A DNA stretch of 47,799 bases from Phenylobacterium sp. (lineage in GTDB: Bacteria; Pseudomonadota; Alphaproteobacteria; Caulobacterales; Caulobacteraceae): assembly GCF_030697925.1 (NCBI RefSeq), contig NZ_JAUYOJ010000108.1, forward strand, positions 1 to 47,799, read 5' to 3'. The notes beneath the pieces were generated by a model that searched no databases, was not told where the DNA came from, and saw only the letters and a list, made by a program, of their open reading frames with translations. The position numbers and the translations under genes are program-made. This document shows positions 1-10,270 of this stretch, in pieces (positions within the stretch are counted from its first letter, which is position 1; each line of letters starts with the position of its first letter).

Positions 1-250
1 CTGACAGCCGACCGCCAGAGCAAGCCGGGAGGACGAAACGAGCTCCAGAGCGGAGCGACGCCAAGGGAGGGCGTGGAACACGGCGCCGATTCTGTAGCAG
101 CGGCCACCTCAACGGACCGACTGCGATTTCAACCGAGCCGACCCACACCCAGCTGACCCCATCAAGCGCCAAACGAGCGCGTAGAGAACGCAGACACCCG
201 ACCGCGCCGATCAGCTCAGGACTGAGCAGCCGCCTATTGACCCATCGGCG
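1..250. other. Non-coding lead-in, nothing recognised
   Basis: No reading frame here looks like a protein, and I see no tRNA, rRNA fragment, repeat or clear hairpin. It may be the far end of an intergenic region whose left neighbour lies outside the window. The promoter of the next gene begins at its right edge. Confidence 0.4.
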
Positions 251-279
251 TTGACTCGCCTGTTGGCTTGGGATGTTAT
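251..279 (+). promoter_or_regulatory. Predicted sigma-70 type promoter of the arsR/AHSA1 pair
   Basis: A TTGACT -35 box at 251-256 and a TGTTAT -10 box at 274-279 are separated by exactly 17 bp. The -10 box lies inside the left arm of the palindrome at 276-299, so a bound repressor would block RNA polymerase. The predicted start of transcription is only about 10-15 bases before the ATG, giving a very short leader. Confidence 0.6.
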
Positions 280-299
280 TCACCCATAGGGGTGAATAA
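276..299 (+). promoter_or_regulatory. Perfect 10-bp-arm palindrome, likely ArsR operator
   Basis: TTATTCACCC and GGGTGAATAA form a perfect inverted repeat around a 4-bp ATAG spacer. It covers most of the -10 box, the predicted transcription start, the AGGGGTG ribosome site and the first base of the ATG. This is the size and symmetry expected for a winged-helix ArsR dimer, so autorepression is the simplest reading. Binding is inferred. Confidence 0.6.
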
Positions 300-613
300 T
301 GCAGCTCCACGACACCTTGACCGCCCTGGCCGACCCCACCCGCCGCGCCATCCTGGCGCGGCTGGGGGCGGGCGAGGCGCGGGTGACGGATCTGGCCGCG
401 CCGTTCGACATCTCGCTGAACTCGGTCTCCAAGCACATCCGCATCCTGGAGCGGGCCGACCTCGTGCGCCGCCGGAGGGCCGGGCGCGAGCACCTGCTGT
501 CGTTCAATCCACAGCCCCTGGACGCGGCCATGGCCTGGATCGAGGGCCAGCGGGCCCTGATGACCCGGCAGCTCAACGCCCTGGAGGCGGCTCTCAAGGA
601 GGCCAAGCCATGA
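299..613 (+). CDS. ArsR/SmtB-family winged-helix regulator
   Basis: A 104-residue DNA-binding repressor of the metal-independent ArsR subgroup that is often paired with AHSA1/SRPBCC proteins. The N-terminus carries the family signature DPTRRAILARL (about residues 13-23). The recognition helix follows around SLNSVSKHIRILERADL, and the wing around RRRRAGREHLLSF. I see no CxC metal-binding motif in the recognition helix, so the inducer is probably not a metal. The ATG at 299 is preceded by AGGGGTG and sits inside the palindromic operator. Its TGA overlaps the next start by 4 bp, so the two genes are translationally coupled. The inducer and targets beyond its own operon are unknown. Confidence 0.88.
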   Translation: MQLHDTLTALADPTRRAILARLGAGEARVTDLAAPFDISLNSVSKHIRILERADLVRRRRAGREHLLSFNPQPLDAAMAWIEGQRALMTRQLNALEAALKEAKP

Positions 614-1029
614 CCCAGACCGTTTCCGTGACCCGCCGGTTCGACGCGACGCCGGAACAGGTGTTCGACGCCTGGCTCGACCCGACGATCGCGGCGAAGT
701 TCCTGTTCGCCACGGCGACCGGCGAGATCGTCAAGGTGGAGATCGACCCCAGGGTCGGCGGCGGCTTCCTGATCGTCGACAGGCGGCCGGACGTGGGCGA
801 GGCCTCACACTACGGGACCTATCTGGAGATCGACCGGCCAAGGCGCCTGGTGTTCGACTTCTCGGTGGAGGCCTACGGCAAGGACACCACCCGGGTGACC
901 GTGGAAATCCGCCCGGCCGGCGACGGCTGCGAGCTGATCCTCACCCACGAAGATATCGCGGCTGAATACGTCGAGCGCACCAAGGGCGGCTGGACGATGA
1001 TCCTGGAGGGGTTGGCCAACGCGCTCTAA
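610..1029 (+). CDS. SRPBCC/AHSA1 (START-like) domain protein
   Basis: A 139-residue protein of the activator-of-Hsp90 ATPase-like (AHSA1/CalC) branch of the SRPBCC fold, a helix-grip barrel that binds hydrophobic ligands. Typical elements are VTRRFDATPEQVFDAWLDP at the start, the central GGGFLIVD and GTYLEIDRPRRLVF strands, and a final helix containing GGWTMILEGLANAL. The length is normal for the family. The start at 610 overlaps the arsR stop as ATGA; the same frame stays open upstream to 268, but that part is out of register with arsR and has no family similarity. Its tail overlaps the eda stop by 4 bp from the opposite strand. Ligand and function are unknown; a small-molecule-binding partner of the ArsR repressor is plausible. 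Confidence 0.83.
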   Translation: MTQTVSVTRRFDATPEQVFDAWLDPTIAAKFLFATATGEIVKVEIDPRVGGGFLIVDRRPDVGEASHYGTYLEIDRPRRLVFDFSVEAYGKDTTRVTVEIRPAGDGCELILTHEDIAAEYVERTKGGWTMILEGLANAL

Positions 1030-1658
1030 ACCACCGCCACCGGGGTCTTGCCGAGCCGGGAGGCGGCCCTGGCGAGGGCCGTGATGCGGCCCCAGTCGCC
1101 GGACTGGACCGCGTCGCGGGGCGCGACCCAGCTGCCGCCCACGCAGATCACGTTGGGCTGGACCAGGTAGTCCGGCGCATTGTTCAGGTCGACCCCGCCG
1201 GTCGGGCAGAAGGTCGCCTGCGGGAAGGGGCTGGCGAAGGCCTTCAGCGCGCCCACGCCGCCGACGATATTGGCCGGGAAGAGCTTGAAGTGGGTGAAGC
1301 CGGCCCGCAGGCCCCACATGAGCTCGGTGGCCGTGGCGATGCCCGGCAGCAGCGGCAGGGGCCCGTCGGCGCCCTCCCCCTCGATCAGGCCGGGGCTGAC
1401 CCCGAACCGGGCGCCGTTGTCGGCCGCCGCCTGGCGGGCCGCGGCCGTGGTCACGGTGCCGACCCCGACAACGGCCTCGGGGACCTCGCCGGCGATGCGC
1501 CGCACGCAATCCAGGGCCACCGGTGTACGCAGGGTGACTTCCAGGGCATAGAGGCCGCCCGCCACCAGGGCCTTGGCGAGGGGCACGGCGTGCGCCTCCT
1601 CCTCGATGATCAGGACCGGCACCACGGGCGCCAACTTCAGGATCTCGGCGAGGGTCAA
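1026..1658 (-). CDS. eda: KDPG aldolase (2-dehydro-3-deoxyphosphogluconate aldolase)
   Basis: A class I aldolase that splits 2-keto-3-deoxy-6-phosphogluconate into pyruvate and glyceraldehyde 3-phosphate, the last ED step. The 210 residues cover the whole TIM barrel. Family landmarks are EVTLRTP (about 40-46), GVGTV (65-69), the Schiff-base lysine in FKLFPA (K125) and PTGGV near the C-terminus. The start codon is TTG, which overlaps the glk stop as TTGA, so translation probably depends on coupling. It is last in the pgl-edd-glk-eda operon. Its stop overlaps the convergent AHSA1 gene by 4 bp, leaving no room for a separate terminator. Confidence 0.93.
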   Translation of the reverse strand: MTLAEILKLAPVVPVLIIEEEAHAVPLAKALVAGGLYALEVTLRTPVALDCVRRIAGEVPEAVVGVGTVTTAAARQAAADNGARFGVSPGLIEGEGADGPLPLLPGIATATELMWGLRAGFTHFKLFPANIVGGVGALKAFASPFPQATFCPTGGVDLNNAPDYLVQPNVICVGGSWVAPRDAVQSGDWGRITALARAASRLGKTPVAVV

Positions 1659-2628
1659 AGGCGGTTTCCTTCCAGCTGTTCCAGGACGCGGGCCGCTCCG
1701 ACCAGGGCCGCATAGGGATGCACGATCAACGAGGTCGGGATGTCGCGGGTATAGTCCGAAAGCCGGCCCTTGTCCTCGAACCGGCGACGGAAGCCGCCCG
1801 AGGCCAGGCGATCGGCCATGCGCGGGGCGATGCCGCCCGAGACATAGACCCCGCCGCGCGCGCCGCAGGTGAGCGCCATATCCCCGGCCACCGAGCCGAG
1901 GATCTCGCAGAAGCGGTCCAGGGTCTCCTCGGCCAGCAGGTCGCCGCCCGCCTGGCCCGCAGCCAGCACGGCCTTCTCGTCCCGCAGATCGGCGGCCACG
2001 CCACGCACGTCGGCCAGGCCGCGATAGAGGGCATGGAGCCCCGGGCCCGACAGGATGCGCTCGATGGAGACCCGCCCGTGGGTGCGACGCAGGCTGGCCC
2101 AGATGGCGGCCTCGATCCCGTCATAGGGGGCGAAGCCGGCGTGCCCGCCCTCGCTGGAGATCGGAATGTCGCCGCGCTCGGTGCGCACCACCATGGAGAC
2201 GCCGAAGCCGGTGCCGGCCCCCAGCACCACCACCGGCGCGCCCTCCGCGCCTTTTAGCGCCGGGCCGATCACCCGCAGATCGTCGGCGTCCATCACCGGG
2301 GCCGCCAGGGCCTGGGCGGCGAAGTCGTTGATCAGCTTGGCGGCGTGGAACTCGAAGGTCCCGATCAACTCGCCCTCGGAGACCCGCCAGTCGAGGTTGG
2401 TGAACTCGATCTCGCCGTCGACCACGGGCCCGGCCACGGCCAGCACCGCCTTGTCGGGGCGCTGGCGGCCGGCGGTGGTCTCCAGATATTCGGCGATCAC
2501 CTCGCTGAGGGCGCCGTACTCCGCCGCCGGATAGGTCTTCGGATTGCGAATGCGGCCGGTGTTGTCGACCAGGGCAAGGCGGGCGTTGGTGCCGCCGACA
2601 TCGCCGACCAGGCCGGTATAGACGGTCT

Positions 2629-2632
<4 letters not shown>
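1655..2632 (-). CDS. glk: Glucokinase
   Basis: A cytoplasmic ATP-dependent glucokinase of the bacterial hexokinase/ROK-like fold, making glucose 6-phosphate for Zwf. The N-terminal phosphate loop [12 protein letters not shown] (residues 10-21) is intact. [10 protein letters not shown] holds the catalytic Asp region, [11 protein letters not shown] the second phosphate motif, and [11 protein letters not shown] the sugar-binding segment. At 325 residues it matches the E. coli Glk type rather than a ROK protein with zinc. It overlaps edd upstream and eda downstream by 4 bp each. Co-transcription with edd, eda and pgl indicates glucose use through the ED route. Confidence 0.93.
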
Positions 2633-4463
<1,831 letters not shown>

Positions 4464-4467
<4 letters not shown>

Positions 4468-5138
4468 GGCGTCCAGAGGATGCGAACGGGCGCTTTAGCC
4501 TGTTCCAGCAGGGCGTGCACGGGAAGACCGGCGCCGTCCTCGACGATCGCCCGCTTCGTCTCGCCGGAGATCAGGATCAGGGTGGCGCGCGCCCGCAGCA
4601 GGGCGGGCATGGTCATGGTGATCCGCGCCACCGGCGGGGAGCCGACGCCGGCCGGAACGCCCAGCAGCAGGCGGTCGCCGGCCGGATCCATGCCGGCCTC
4701 GATCACCGGGCTGCCGGGGATCAGCGAGGCCACGTGGCCATCCTCGCCCATGCCCAGCAGCAGCATGTCGTAGGAGCCCAGGGCCGCGATTTCGGGCTCG
4801 GCCAGGTCGGCGGCGGCTTGCGGGCTCTCGGCAGGCCGCGACAGCGGCACGAAGCGCGCCGCGGCGGCGGCCTCGACCAGCAGCCGCTCGCGCACCAGGC
4901 GTTCGTTGGAGTCCGGCGAGGTCGCGGGCAGGAAGCGATCGTCCGACAGGGTGACGGCCACCCGGCTCCAATCCAGCCGCGACCGGCAGAGCTGGTCATA
5001 GACCGGCGCGGGCGAACGGCCGCCGGTGGCCACCAGGCTGGCGCCGCCGCGATGGTCGATGGCTGAGAGCAGGGCCGCGTGCGCGGCGGTCGCGGCGGCG
5101 GCGGCGAGGGCGGCGGGAGTCGGGAAGGTCTCGATCAT
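4464..5138 (-). CDS. pgl: 6-phosphogluconolactonase
   Basis: A DevB/SOL-type lactonase of 224 residues that hydrolyses 6-phosphogluconolactone, linking Zwf to Edd. Family motifs are [18 protein letters not shown] in the N-terminal half, [17 protein letters not shown] in the middle, and [13 protein letters not shown] followed by [10 protein letters not shown] near the end. It is the first gene of the minus-strand ED operon and overlaps edd by 4 bp. In many relatives zwf lies directly upstream of pgl, but here zwf is at 12138-13607. A divergent glycosyltransferase starts 167 bp away, so the promoter should lie in 5139-5305. Confidence 0.92.
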
Positions 5139-5305
5139 GGTCCGCCCTTAACGCCTGTGGGCGACAAACGCCGCCGCAATTCGCCTGTCGCGCGAGAATT
5201 CGACGCCGCAGTGCGGAACAATCCCCCCGGGTTGGGAGCTATGCCTGTGGCCCGTTCGACACGTGGCCTGTTGAGGGGGCTTGCCCGCATCGTCTGGAGC
5301 ACACC

Positions 5306-6370
5306 ATGAGGATCGCTCAGGTTCCGCCACTCTATGAGGCCGTCCCGCCCAAGTTCTATGGCGGCACGGAGCGGGTGGTGGCGCATCTGACCGACGCCCT
5401 GGTGGAGCTGGGCCACGAGGTCACCCTGTTCGCCAGCGCCGAGGCCCAGACCAAGGCGCGGCTGGTGTCGGTCCGCGACCAGGCGATCCGCCTGGACCCG
5501 GCGACCCTTAAGTCGGACCTCGCCGCCCACATCACCCAGCTCACCGAAGTGCGCCGGCGCGCGGCGGAATTCGACGTCATCCACTTCCACACCGACATGA
5601 TGCACTTCCCGTTCTTCGAGGCCATGCCGGGCAAGACGCTCACCACCCTGCACGGTCGCCTGGACCTGAAGGACCTGCCGGACGTCTACCGACGCTGGCG
5701 GCAGTTCCCGCTGGTCTCGATCTCCGACGACCAGAGGCGGCCGATCCCCTTCGCCAACTGGGCGGGCACGGTGCACCACGGCATGAGCGCCGAGCTCTAC
5801 CGACCAAGCTACGAGCCCGGCGACTACCTGGCATTCCTGGGGCGGATCTCGCCGGAAAAGCGCCCAGACCGCGCCGTCGCCATCGCCAAGCGGCTGGGCA
5901 TGCGCCTGAAGATCGCCGCCAAGGTCGACGCCGCCGACCTGCGCTACTACCAGGAGAAGATCGAACCGCTGATCCTGTCCGAGCCCCTGGTCGAATACAT
6001 CGGCGAGATCGGCGACGCGGAGAAGTCGGCCTTCCTGGGCGGGGCCGCTGCCCTGTTATTCCCCATCGACTGGCCAGAACCCTTCGGCCTGGTGATGATC
6101 GAGGCCATGGCCTGTGGAACGCCGGTGGTGGCCTATGCCTGCGGGTCGGTGCCCGAGGTGATCGAGGACGGGGTCACCGGCTATATCGTCCATGACGAGG
6201 ACGAGGCCGTGGCGGCGGTGACGCGCGCCGTGGACTTGAACCGCCGGGAGGTGAGGCGCAGATTCGAGTATCGGTTCTCGGCGACAGCCATGGCCCGGCG
6301 GTATCTCGACCTCTATGCGGACGCCAGGATCTCCGCCCCGCCGAACGTCGCGCTCGCCGCGAACGGCTGA
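5306..6370 (+). CDS. GT4-family glycosyltransferase
   Basis: A GT-B-fold transferase of 354 residues. The N-terminal domain begins MRIAQVPPLYEAVPPKFYGG, typical of the GT4 group in which a glycine-rich loop contacts the nucleotide sugar. The C-terminal donor domain has FLGRISPEKRPDRAV (about 178-192) and the E-x7-E region PEPFGLVMIEAMACGTPVVA. GGAG lies 8 bases before the ATG. No membrane segment is visible. A glycogen-debranching-type gene follows after 12 bp, so the pair is probably one operon acting on an alpha-glucan or a surface or storage glycan. The acceptor cannot be told from sequence. Confidence 0.85.
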   Translation: MRIAQVPPLYEAVPPKFYGGTERVVAHLTDALVELGHEVTLFASAEAQTKARLVSVRDQAIRLDPATLKSDLAAHITQLTEVRRRAAEFDVIHFHTDMMHFPFFEAMPGKTLTTLHGRLDLKDLPDVYRRWRQFPLVSISDDQRRPIPFANWAGTVHHGMSAELYRPSYEPGDYLAFLGRISPEKRPDRAVAIAKRLGMRLKIAAKVDAADLRYYQEKIEPLILSEPLVEYIGEIGDAEKSAFLGGAAALLFPIDWPEPFGLVMIEAMACGTPVVAYACGSVPEVIEDGVTGYIVHDEDEAVAAVTRAVDLNRREVRRRFEYRFSATAMARRYLDLYADARISAPPNVALAANG

Positions 6371-6382
6371 GGACAGAGGCAG

Positions 6383-8533
6383 ATGGACGACCTCGCGCCG
6401 GCCCCGGACGCGCCCGTCGAGCACGGCGAAACCCACGAGCCCCGCGTCCCGCACCGGTTGTTCGCGCTGAAAGACAAGGACACCTTCGTGGTGTGCGACG
6501 CCTTCGGCGACATCCTGGGCGCCGGCGACGGCCTGTTCCACAACGACACCCGCATCCTGTCGCGGTTCCGGCTGCTGCTGGCCGGGCAGCCCCCGTCCCT
6601 GCTGTCGGCGGCGATCGCCCAGGACAACGTCTTCTTCACCTCGAACGGCGCCAACCAGGCCCTGCCCTATCCCGGCGGCCCCATGGGCCCGCCCGGCGTG
6701 CTGCACGTGGAGCGCAAGCGGTTCCTGTGGGAGGAGCGGCTGTACGAGCGGATCACCTGCTTCAACTATAGCCGCGACGTGGTGCTGCTGCCCCTGTCGT
6801 TGGAGTTCGGCGCGGACTTCCACGACATGTTCGAGGTGCGCGGCATGAAGCGCCCCAAGCGGGGCTATCAGCGAGCGGCCGAGGTGGATGGCCGCTCGGT
6901 GCGCTACCGCTATGAGGGGCTCGACGCCGTCGAGCGGACCAGCGTCATCACATTCTCCGACCCGCCCGGGCGGCTGGGACCGCACCGGGCCGACTACATG
7001 TACTCCCTGCAGCCCGAGGGTCGGCTGGAGCTCTATCTGGAGATCGGATCGGACGGCGGCCATATCCCTAGCAAGGAGCGCTTCCGCGACGCGGCGGCCC
7101 GCGCGCGCTGGGACATGCGGGCGCGGCGGCGGCACGGCGCGCGGCTGCGGACCTCCGGGCGACTGTTCAACGAGTGGCTGGAGAAATCCAAGGCCGACCT
7201 CGCCCTGCTAACAACCCGCATGGAGACCGGTCCCTATCCCTATGCCGGCATCCCCTGGTTCTCGACGGCCTTTGGGCGCGACGCGATCATCACCGCCTGG
7301 CAGATCCTGTGGTTCGAGCCCAGCCTGGCCAAGGGGGTGCTGACCTACCTCGCCGCCCACCAGGCCGAGGAGGTCTCCTCGTTCCGTGACTCCGCCCCCG
7401 GGAAGATCATGCACGAGACCCGCAAGGGCGAGATGCCAGCCTTGGGCGAGGTGCCGTTCGGCCGCTATTACGGCGGGGTCGACACCACGCCGCTGTTCGT
7501 GGCCCTGGCCGGCGCCTATGCCGAGCGAACCGGCGACTTCGCCCTGATCGAGGACCTGTGGCCGGCCCTGAAGGCGGCGACAGCCTGGATGGAGCACTAT
7601 GGCGACACCAACGCCGACGGGTTGATCGACTACAAGCGCGGCCAGGACTCCGGCCTCTCCAACCAGGGCTGGAAGGATTCGGAGGACAGCGTCTTCCATA
7701 AGGACGGCCGGTTTCCCGATGGTCCCATCGCCCTGGTGGAGGTGCAGGGCTACGCCTTCAACGCCTTCCGGACCATGGCCTGCTTCGCCCGCCGCAAGGA
7801 CGACATCCCGTGCGCCGAGCGCTGGGCGGCCCGCGCCGAACAGATCCGCGAGGCGGTCGAGCGGCTGTTCTGGATGGAGGACCAGGGCTATTACGGCATC
7901 GCCATCGACGGCGAGGGCGAGCTCTGCGAGGTGCTGTCCTCCAACCCCGGCCACCTGCTGTTCTCCGGCCTGCCGTCCCCCGACCGGGCGCGTCGGGTGA
8001 CCAAGCGGATCCTGTCGGCGGCGTTCGATTCCGGCTGGGGGGTGCGGACGCTCGGCATAGGCCAGCCGCGCTTCAATCCGATGAGCTATCACAACGGATC
8101 GGTCTGGCCGCACGACACCGCGCTCTGCGCCATGGGCCTGTCGCTCTACGGCGAGCGCGAGGGGGTGGTGTCGCTGACCTCGGCCCTGTTCGAAACCGCC
8201 AACAATTACGAGATGCGCCTGCCCGAGCTGTTCTGCGGCTTCCCGCGGATGGCCGGCGAGCCGCCGGTGGCCTATCCGGTGGCCTGCCTGCCCCAGGCCT
8301 GGGCGGCGGGGTCGGTGTTCATGATGGTCCAGGCGTGCCTCGGCATCCACATCGACGGCGCCAAGGGCGAGGTCGATGTCCGCGACCCGCATCTGCCGAT
8401 CGGTATCGACCGGTTCTGGATCGAGGGCCTTAGGATCGGCGACGCCAGGATCGATCTGGGCTTCGAGCGCGTCGGCCCGCGGATCGAGGTCCACGCCCGT
8501 GGCGGCGCGGGCGTGCCCGTCCGGGTGCGCTAG
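6383..8533 (+). CDS. Glycogen debranching-type amylo-alpha-1,6-glucosidase
   Basis: A 716-residue two-domain protein. The N-terminal part (about 20-220) looks like the beta-rich GDE N-terminal domain, with FVVCDAFGDI, LFHNDTRILSRFRLLL and VERTSVITFSDPPG. The C-terminal part (about 270-700) is an (alpha/alpha)6 barrel, with GIPWFSTAFGRDAI, YGGVDTTPLFV, GLIDYKRGQDSGLSNQGWKDSEDS and YHNGSVWPHDTALCA. Members hydrolyse alpha-1,6 branches or act on sucrose- or trehalose-like glucosides. No signal peptide, so probably cytoplasmic. It follows the GT4 gene by 12 bp, and glucoamylase-like and trehalose genes lie nearby, which supports a role in internal glucan turnover. Exact substrate unknown. Confidence 0.88.
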   Translation: MDDLAPAPDAPVEHGETHEPRVPHRLFALKDKDTFVVCDAFGDILGAGDGLFHNDTRILSRFRLLLAGQPPSLLSAAIAQDNVFFTSNGANQALPYPGGPMGPPGVLHVERKRFLWEERLYERITCFNYSRDVVLLPLSLEFGADFHDMFEVRGMKRPKRGYQRAAEVDGRSVRYRYEGLDAVERTSVITFSDPPGRLGPHRADYMYSLQPEGRLELYLEIGSDGGHIPSKERFRDAAARARWDMRARRRHGARLRTSGRLFNEWLEKSKADLALLTTRMETGPYPYAGIPWFSTAFGRDAIITAWQILWFEPSLAKGVLTYLAAHQAEEVSSFRDSAPGKIMHETRKGEMPALGEVPFGRYYGGVDTTPLFVALAGAYAERTGDFALIEDLWPALKAATAWMEHYGDTNADGLIDYKRGQDSGLSNQGWKDSEDSVFHKDGRFPDGPIALVEVQGYAFNAFRTMACFARRKDDIPCAERWAARAEQIREAVERLFWMEDQGYYGIAIDGEGELCEVLSSNPGHLLFSGLPSPDRARRVTKRILSAAFDSGWGVRTLGIGQPRFNPMSYHNGSVWPHDTALCAMGLSLYGEREGVVSLTSALFETANNYEMRLPELFCGFPRMAGEPPVAYPVACLPQAWAAGSVFMMVQACLGIHIDGAKGEVDVRDPHLPIGIDRFWIEGLRIGDARIDLGFERVGPRIEVHARGGAGVPVRVR

Positions 8534-8560
8534 TCGTTTGCTGACAAGGGCCCAGGATCA

Positions 8561-8709
8561 CAGATCCTCCCCCAGCGCGCAGCGCGGTTTGGGGGAGGTG
8601 GCGCTCGGAGTGAAGCGGAGAGCGACGGAGGGGGTTGAAGCGCGCGAAGGCGAGTCAAAGTCCCCCACAGTCGGCGTCGCCGACAGCTACCCCAAAGGGG
8701 GTGCATCTG
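8561..8709. repeat. 149-bp palindromic dispersed-type repeat between convergent genes
   Basis: The ends are imperfect inverted repeats: CAGATCCTCCCCC on the left and GGGGGTGCATCTG on the right. Inside, CTCCCCCA (8567-8574) pairs with TGGGGGAG (8590-8597), and GTCGG (8670-8674) with CCGAC (8680-8684). The middle is rich in GCGGAGAGCGACGGAGGG. Elements of this style recur between genes in Caulobacterales genomes. It fills the gap between the convergent debranching gene and pyk and may act as a two-way terminator. No second copy lies in this window, so dispersal is inferred. Confidence 0.6.
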
Positions 8710-8717
8710 TTAAGCGA

Positions 8718-10136
8718 TTAGCGGCGCGGGGTGTGGGCGAGCCGCAGGATATTGGCCGCGCCGGGCGAGCCCATGGGCAGGCCCGCCAGGATCAGCACCC
8801 GCTGGCCCGGACCGGCCAGGCCCATCTCAACGGCTTGCTCCACCGCCGCTCGGGCGAGATCCTCGGGGTCGGAGATCAGGTCAGTCACCTTGGACTCCAC
8901 GCCCCAGACCAGGGCCAGCTTGCGCGCCGCCGCCACGTACGGGGTCAAGGCCAGGATCGGCTGCAGCGGCCGTTCGCGGGCCATCCGCAGGGCGGTCTGG
9001 CCGGTGGTGGTGAAGGTCACCAGGCAGGCGGTGGAGGCGGCCTCCGCCGCGCGGCGGGCGGCGGCCACCAGGGCGTCGGCGTCGGCGTCCTCCACCGGAT
9101 ATTCCGCCCGCATCAGCTCGCTCCAGCGCGGGTCGTGCTCCACCCGAGCGAGGATTCGGTCCATGATGGTGACGGCTTCCACCGGATAGTCGCCCACCGC
9201 GCTTTCGGCCGAGAGCATGACCGCGTCGGCGCCCTCATAGACCGCGCCGGCCACGTCGGAGGCCTCGGCGCGCGTTGGGGTCGGCGAGTGGATCATCGAT
9301 TCCAGCATCTGAGTGGCCACGATCACCGGGATGCCGCGGGTGCGCGCCGCCCGGATCAGGGCCTTCTGCACCACCGGAACGTCCTCGGGATTGAGCTCCA
9401 CCCCCAGGTCGCCGCGGGCCACCATCACCGCCTGGCAAAGGTCGAGGATCTCGTCCAGGGCCTCCAGGGCGGCGGGCTTCTCGATCTTGGCCAGCACGCT
9501 GGCGCGGCCCTGGACGATCTGGCGCAGCTCGGCCATGTCCGAGGCCCGCTGGACGAAGGAGAGCGCCACCCAGTCGACGCCCTCATTGAGCGCGAAGGCC
9601 AGGTCCTCGCGGTCCTTGGGCGTCAGGGCCGGGATCGGGATGGCCAGGCCCGGCAGGTTGAGGCCCTTGTGGTCGGAGAGGCTGTCGCCCGAAACCACCA
9701 CCGTGTCGGCGAAGTCGCGCCCGCAGCGGCGGACCTTCAGCCGCACCTTGCCGTCGTCAAGCAGGATGTCGGCGTCCGGCCGCAAGGCGGCGAACACCTC
9801 GGCCAGGGGCACGCCCACGCGACTGGCGTCGCCGGGCGCGTCGGACAGGTCGAGGCGGAAGTCCTGGCCGGGCTTCAGCCGCACCGTCCTGTCGGCGAAC
9901 TCGCCCAGGCGGATCTTCGGGCCCTGCAGATCGGCCAGCACCGCCAGCGGCCGGCCGACCACGGCCTCGGCCTCGCGGACGTCGGCGATGGTCCGGGCAT
10001 GGTCGCCATGGGCGCCGTGGCTGAAGTTGACCCGGAACACATCGGCGCCGGCGCGGGCGAGTTCGGCGATCTTCGCCACCCCCCGACTGGCGGGGCCGAG
10101 GGTCGCGACAATGCGGGCTCGGCGGTCGCGGATCAT
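8718..10136 (-). CDS. pyk: Pyruvate kinase
   Basis: Transfers phosphate from phosphoenolpyruvate to ADP. The 472 residues cover all domains: RARIVATLGPASRG at the N-terminus, VFRVNFSHG, the K+/Mg2+ site segment ADLQGPKIRLGEF, the catalytic lysine and metal ligands in AKIEKPAALEALDEI and MVARGDLGVEL, and the signature VATQMLESMI with PTRAEASDVAGAVYEGADAVMLSAE-type sequence (in parts). I chose the ATG at 10136 because AAGGAG precedes it by 7 bases; an in-frame ATG 33 bp upstream at 10169 has no such site. It is transcribed alone, between two plus-strand glucan genes. Together with the ED genes it completes conversion of glucose to two pyruvates. Confidence 0.95.
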   Translation of the reverse strand: MIRDRRARIVATLGPASRGVAKIAELARAGADVFRVNFSHGAHGDHARTIADVREAEAVVGRPLAVLADLQGPKIRLGEFADRTVRLKPGQDFRLDLSDAPGDASRVGVPLAEVFAALRPDADILLDDGKVRLKVRRCGRDFADTVVVSGDSLSDHKGLNLPGLAIPIPALTPKDREDLAFALNEGVDWVALSFVQRASDMAELRQIVQGRASVLAKIEKPAALEALDEILDLCQAVMVARGDLGVELNPEDVPVVQKALIRAARTRGIPVIVATQMLESMIHSPTPTRAEASDVAGAVYEGADAVMLSAESAVGDYPVEAVTIMDRILARVEHDPRWSELMRAEYPVEDADADALVAAARRAAEAASTACLVTFTTTGQTALRMARERPLQPILALTPYVAAARKLALVWGVESKVTDLISDPEDLARAAVEQAVEMGLAGPGQRVLILAGLPMGSPGAANILRLAHTPRR

Positions 10137-10270
10137 CCTAGGCTCCTTGGGAACGGTAACCGGTGTCATGACGCACAGGTAGCACGAGGCGATTCGGATC
10201 GCAGACTATCAAACCACGCACGCATGGTGTCTCCCTTGAACCGTTCATGCCGCTGGCGGATTCCTGACCA

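Noticed and set aside
268..609. N-terminal extension of the first AHSA1 protein in the frame open from 268
   Set aside because: The extra part is a shadow of arsR in another phase, with no family similarity; the ATG at 610 overlaps the arsR stop and fits homologues.
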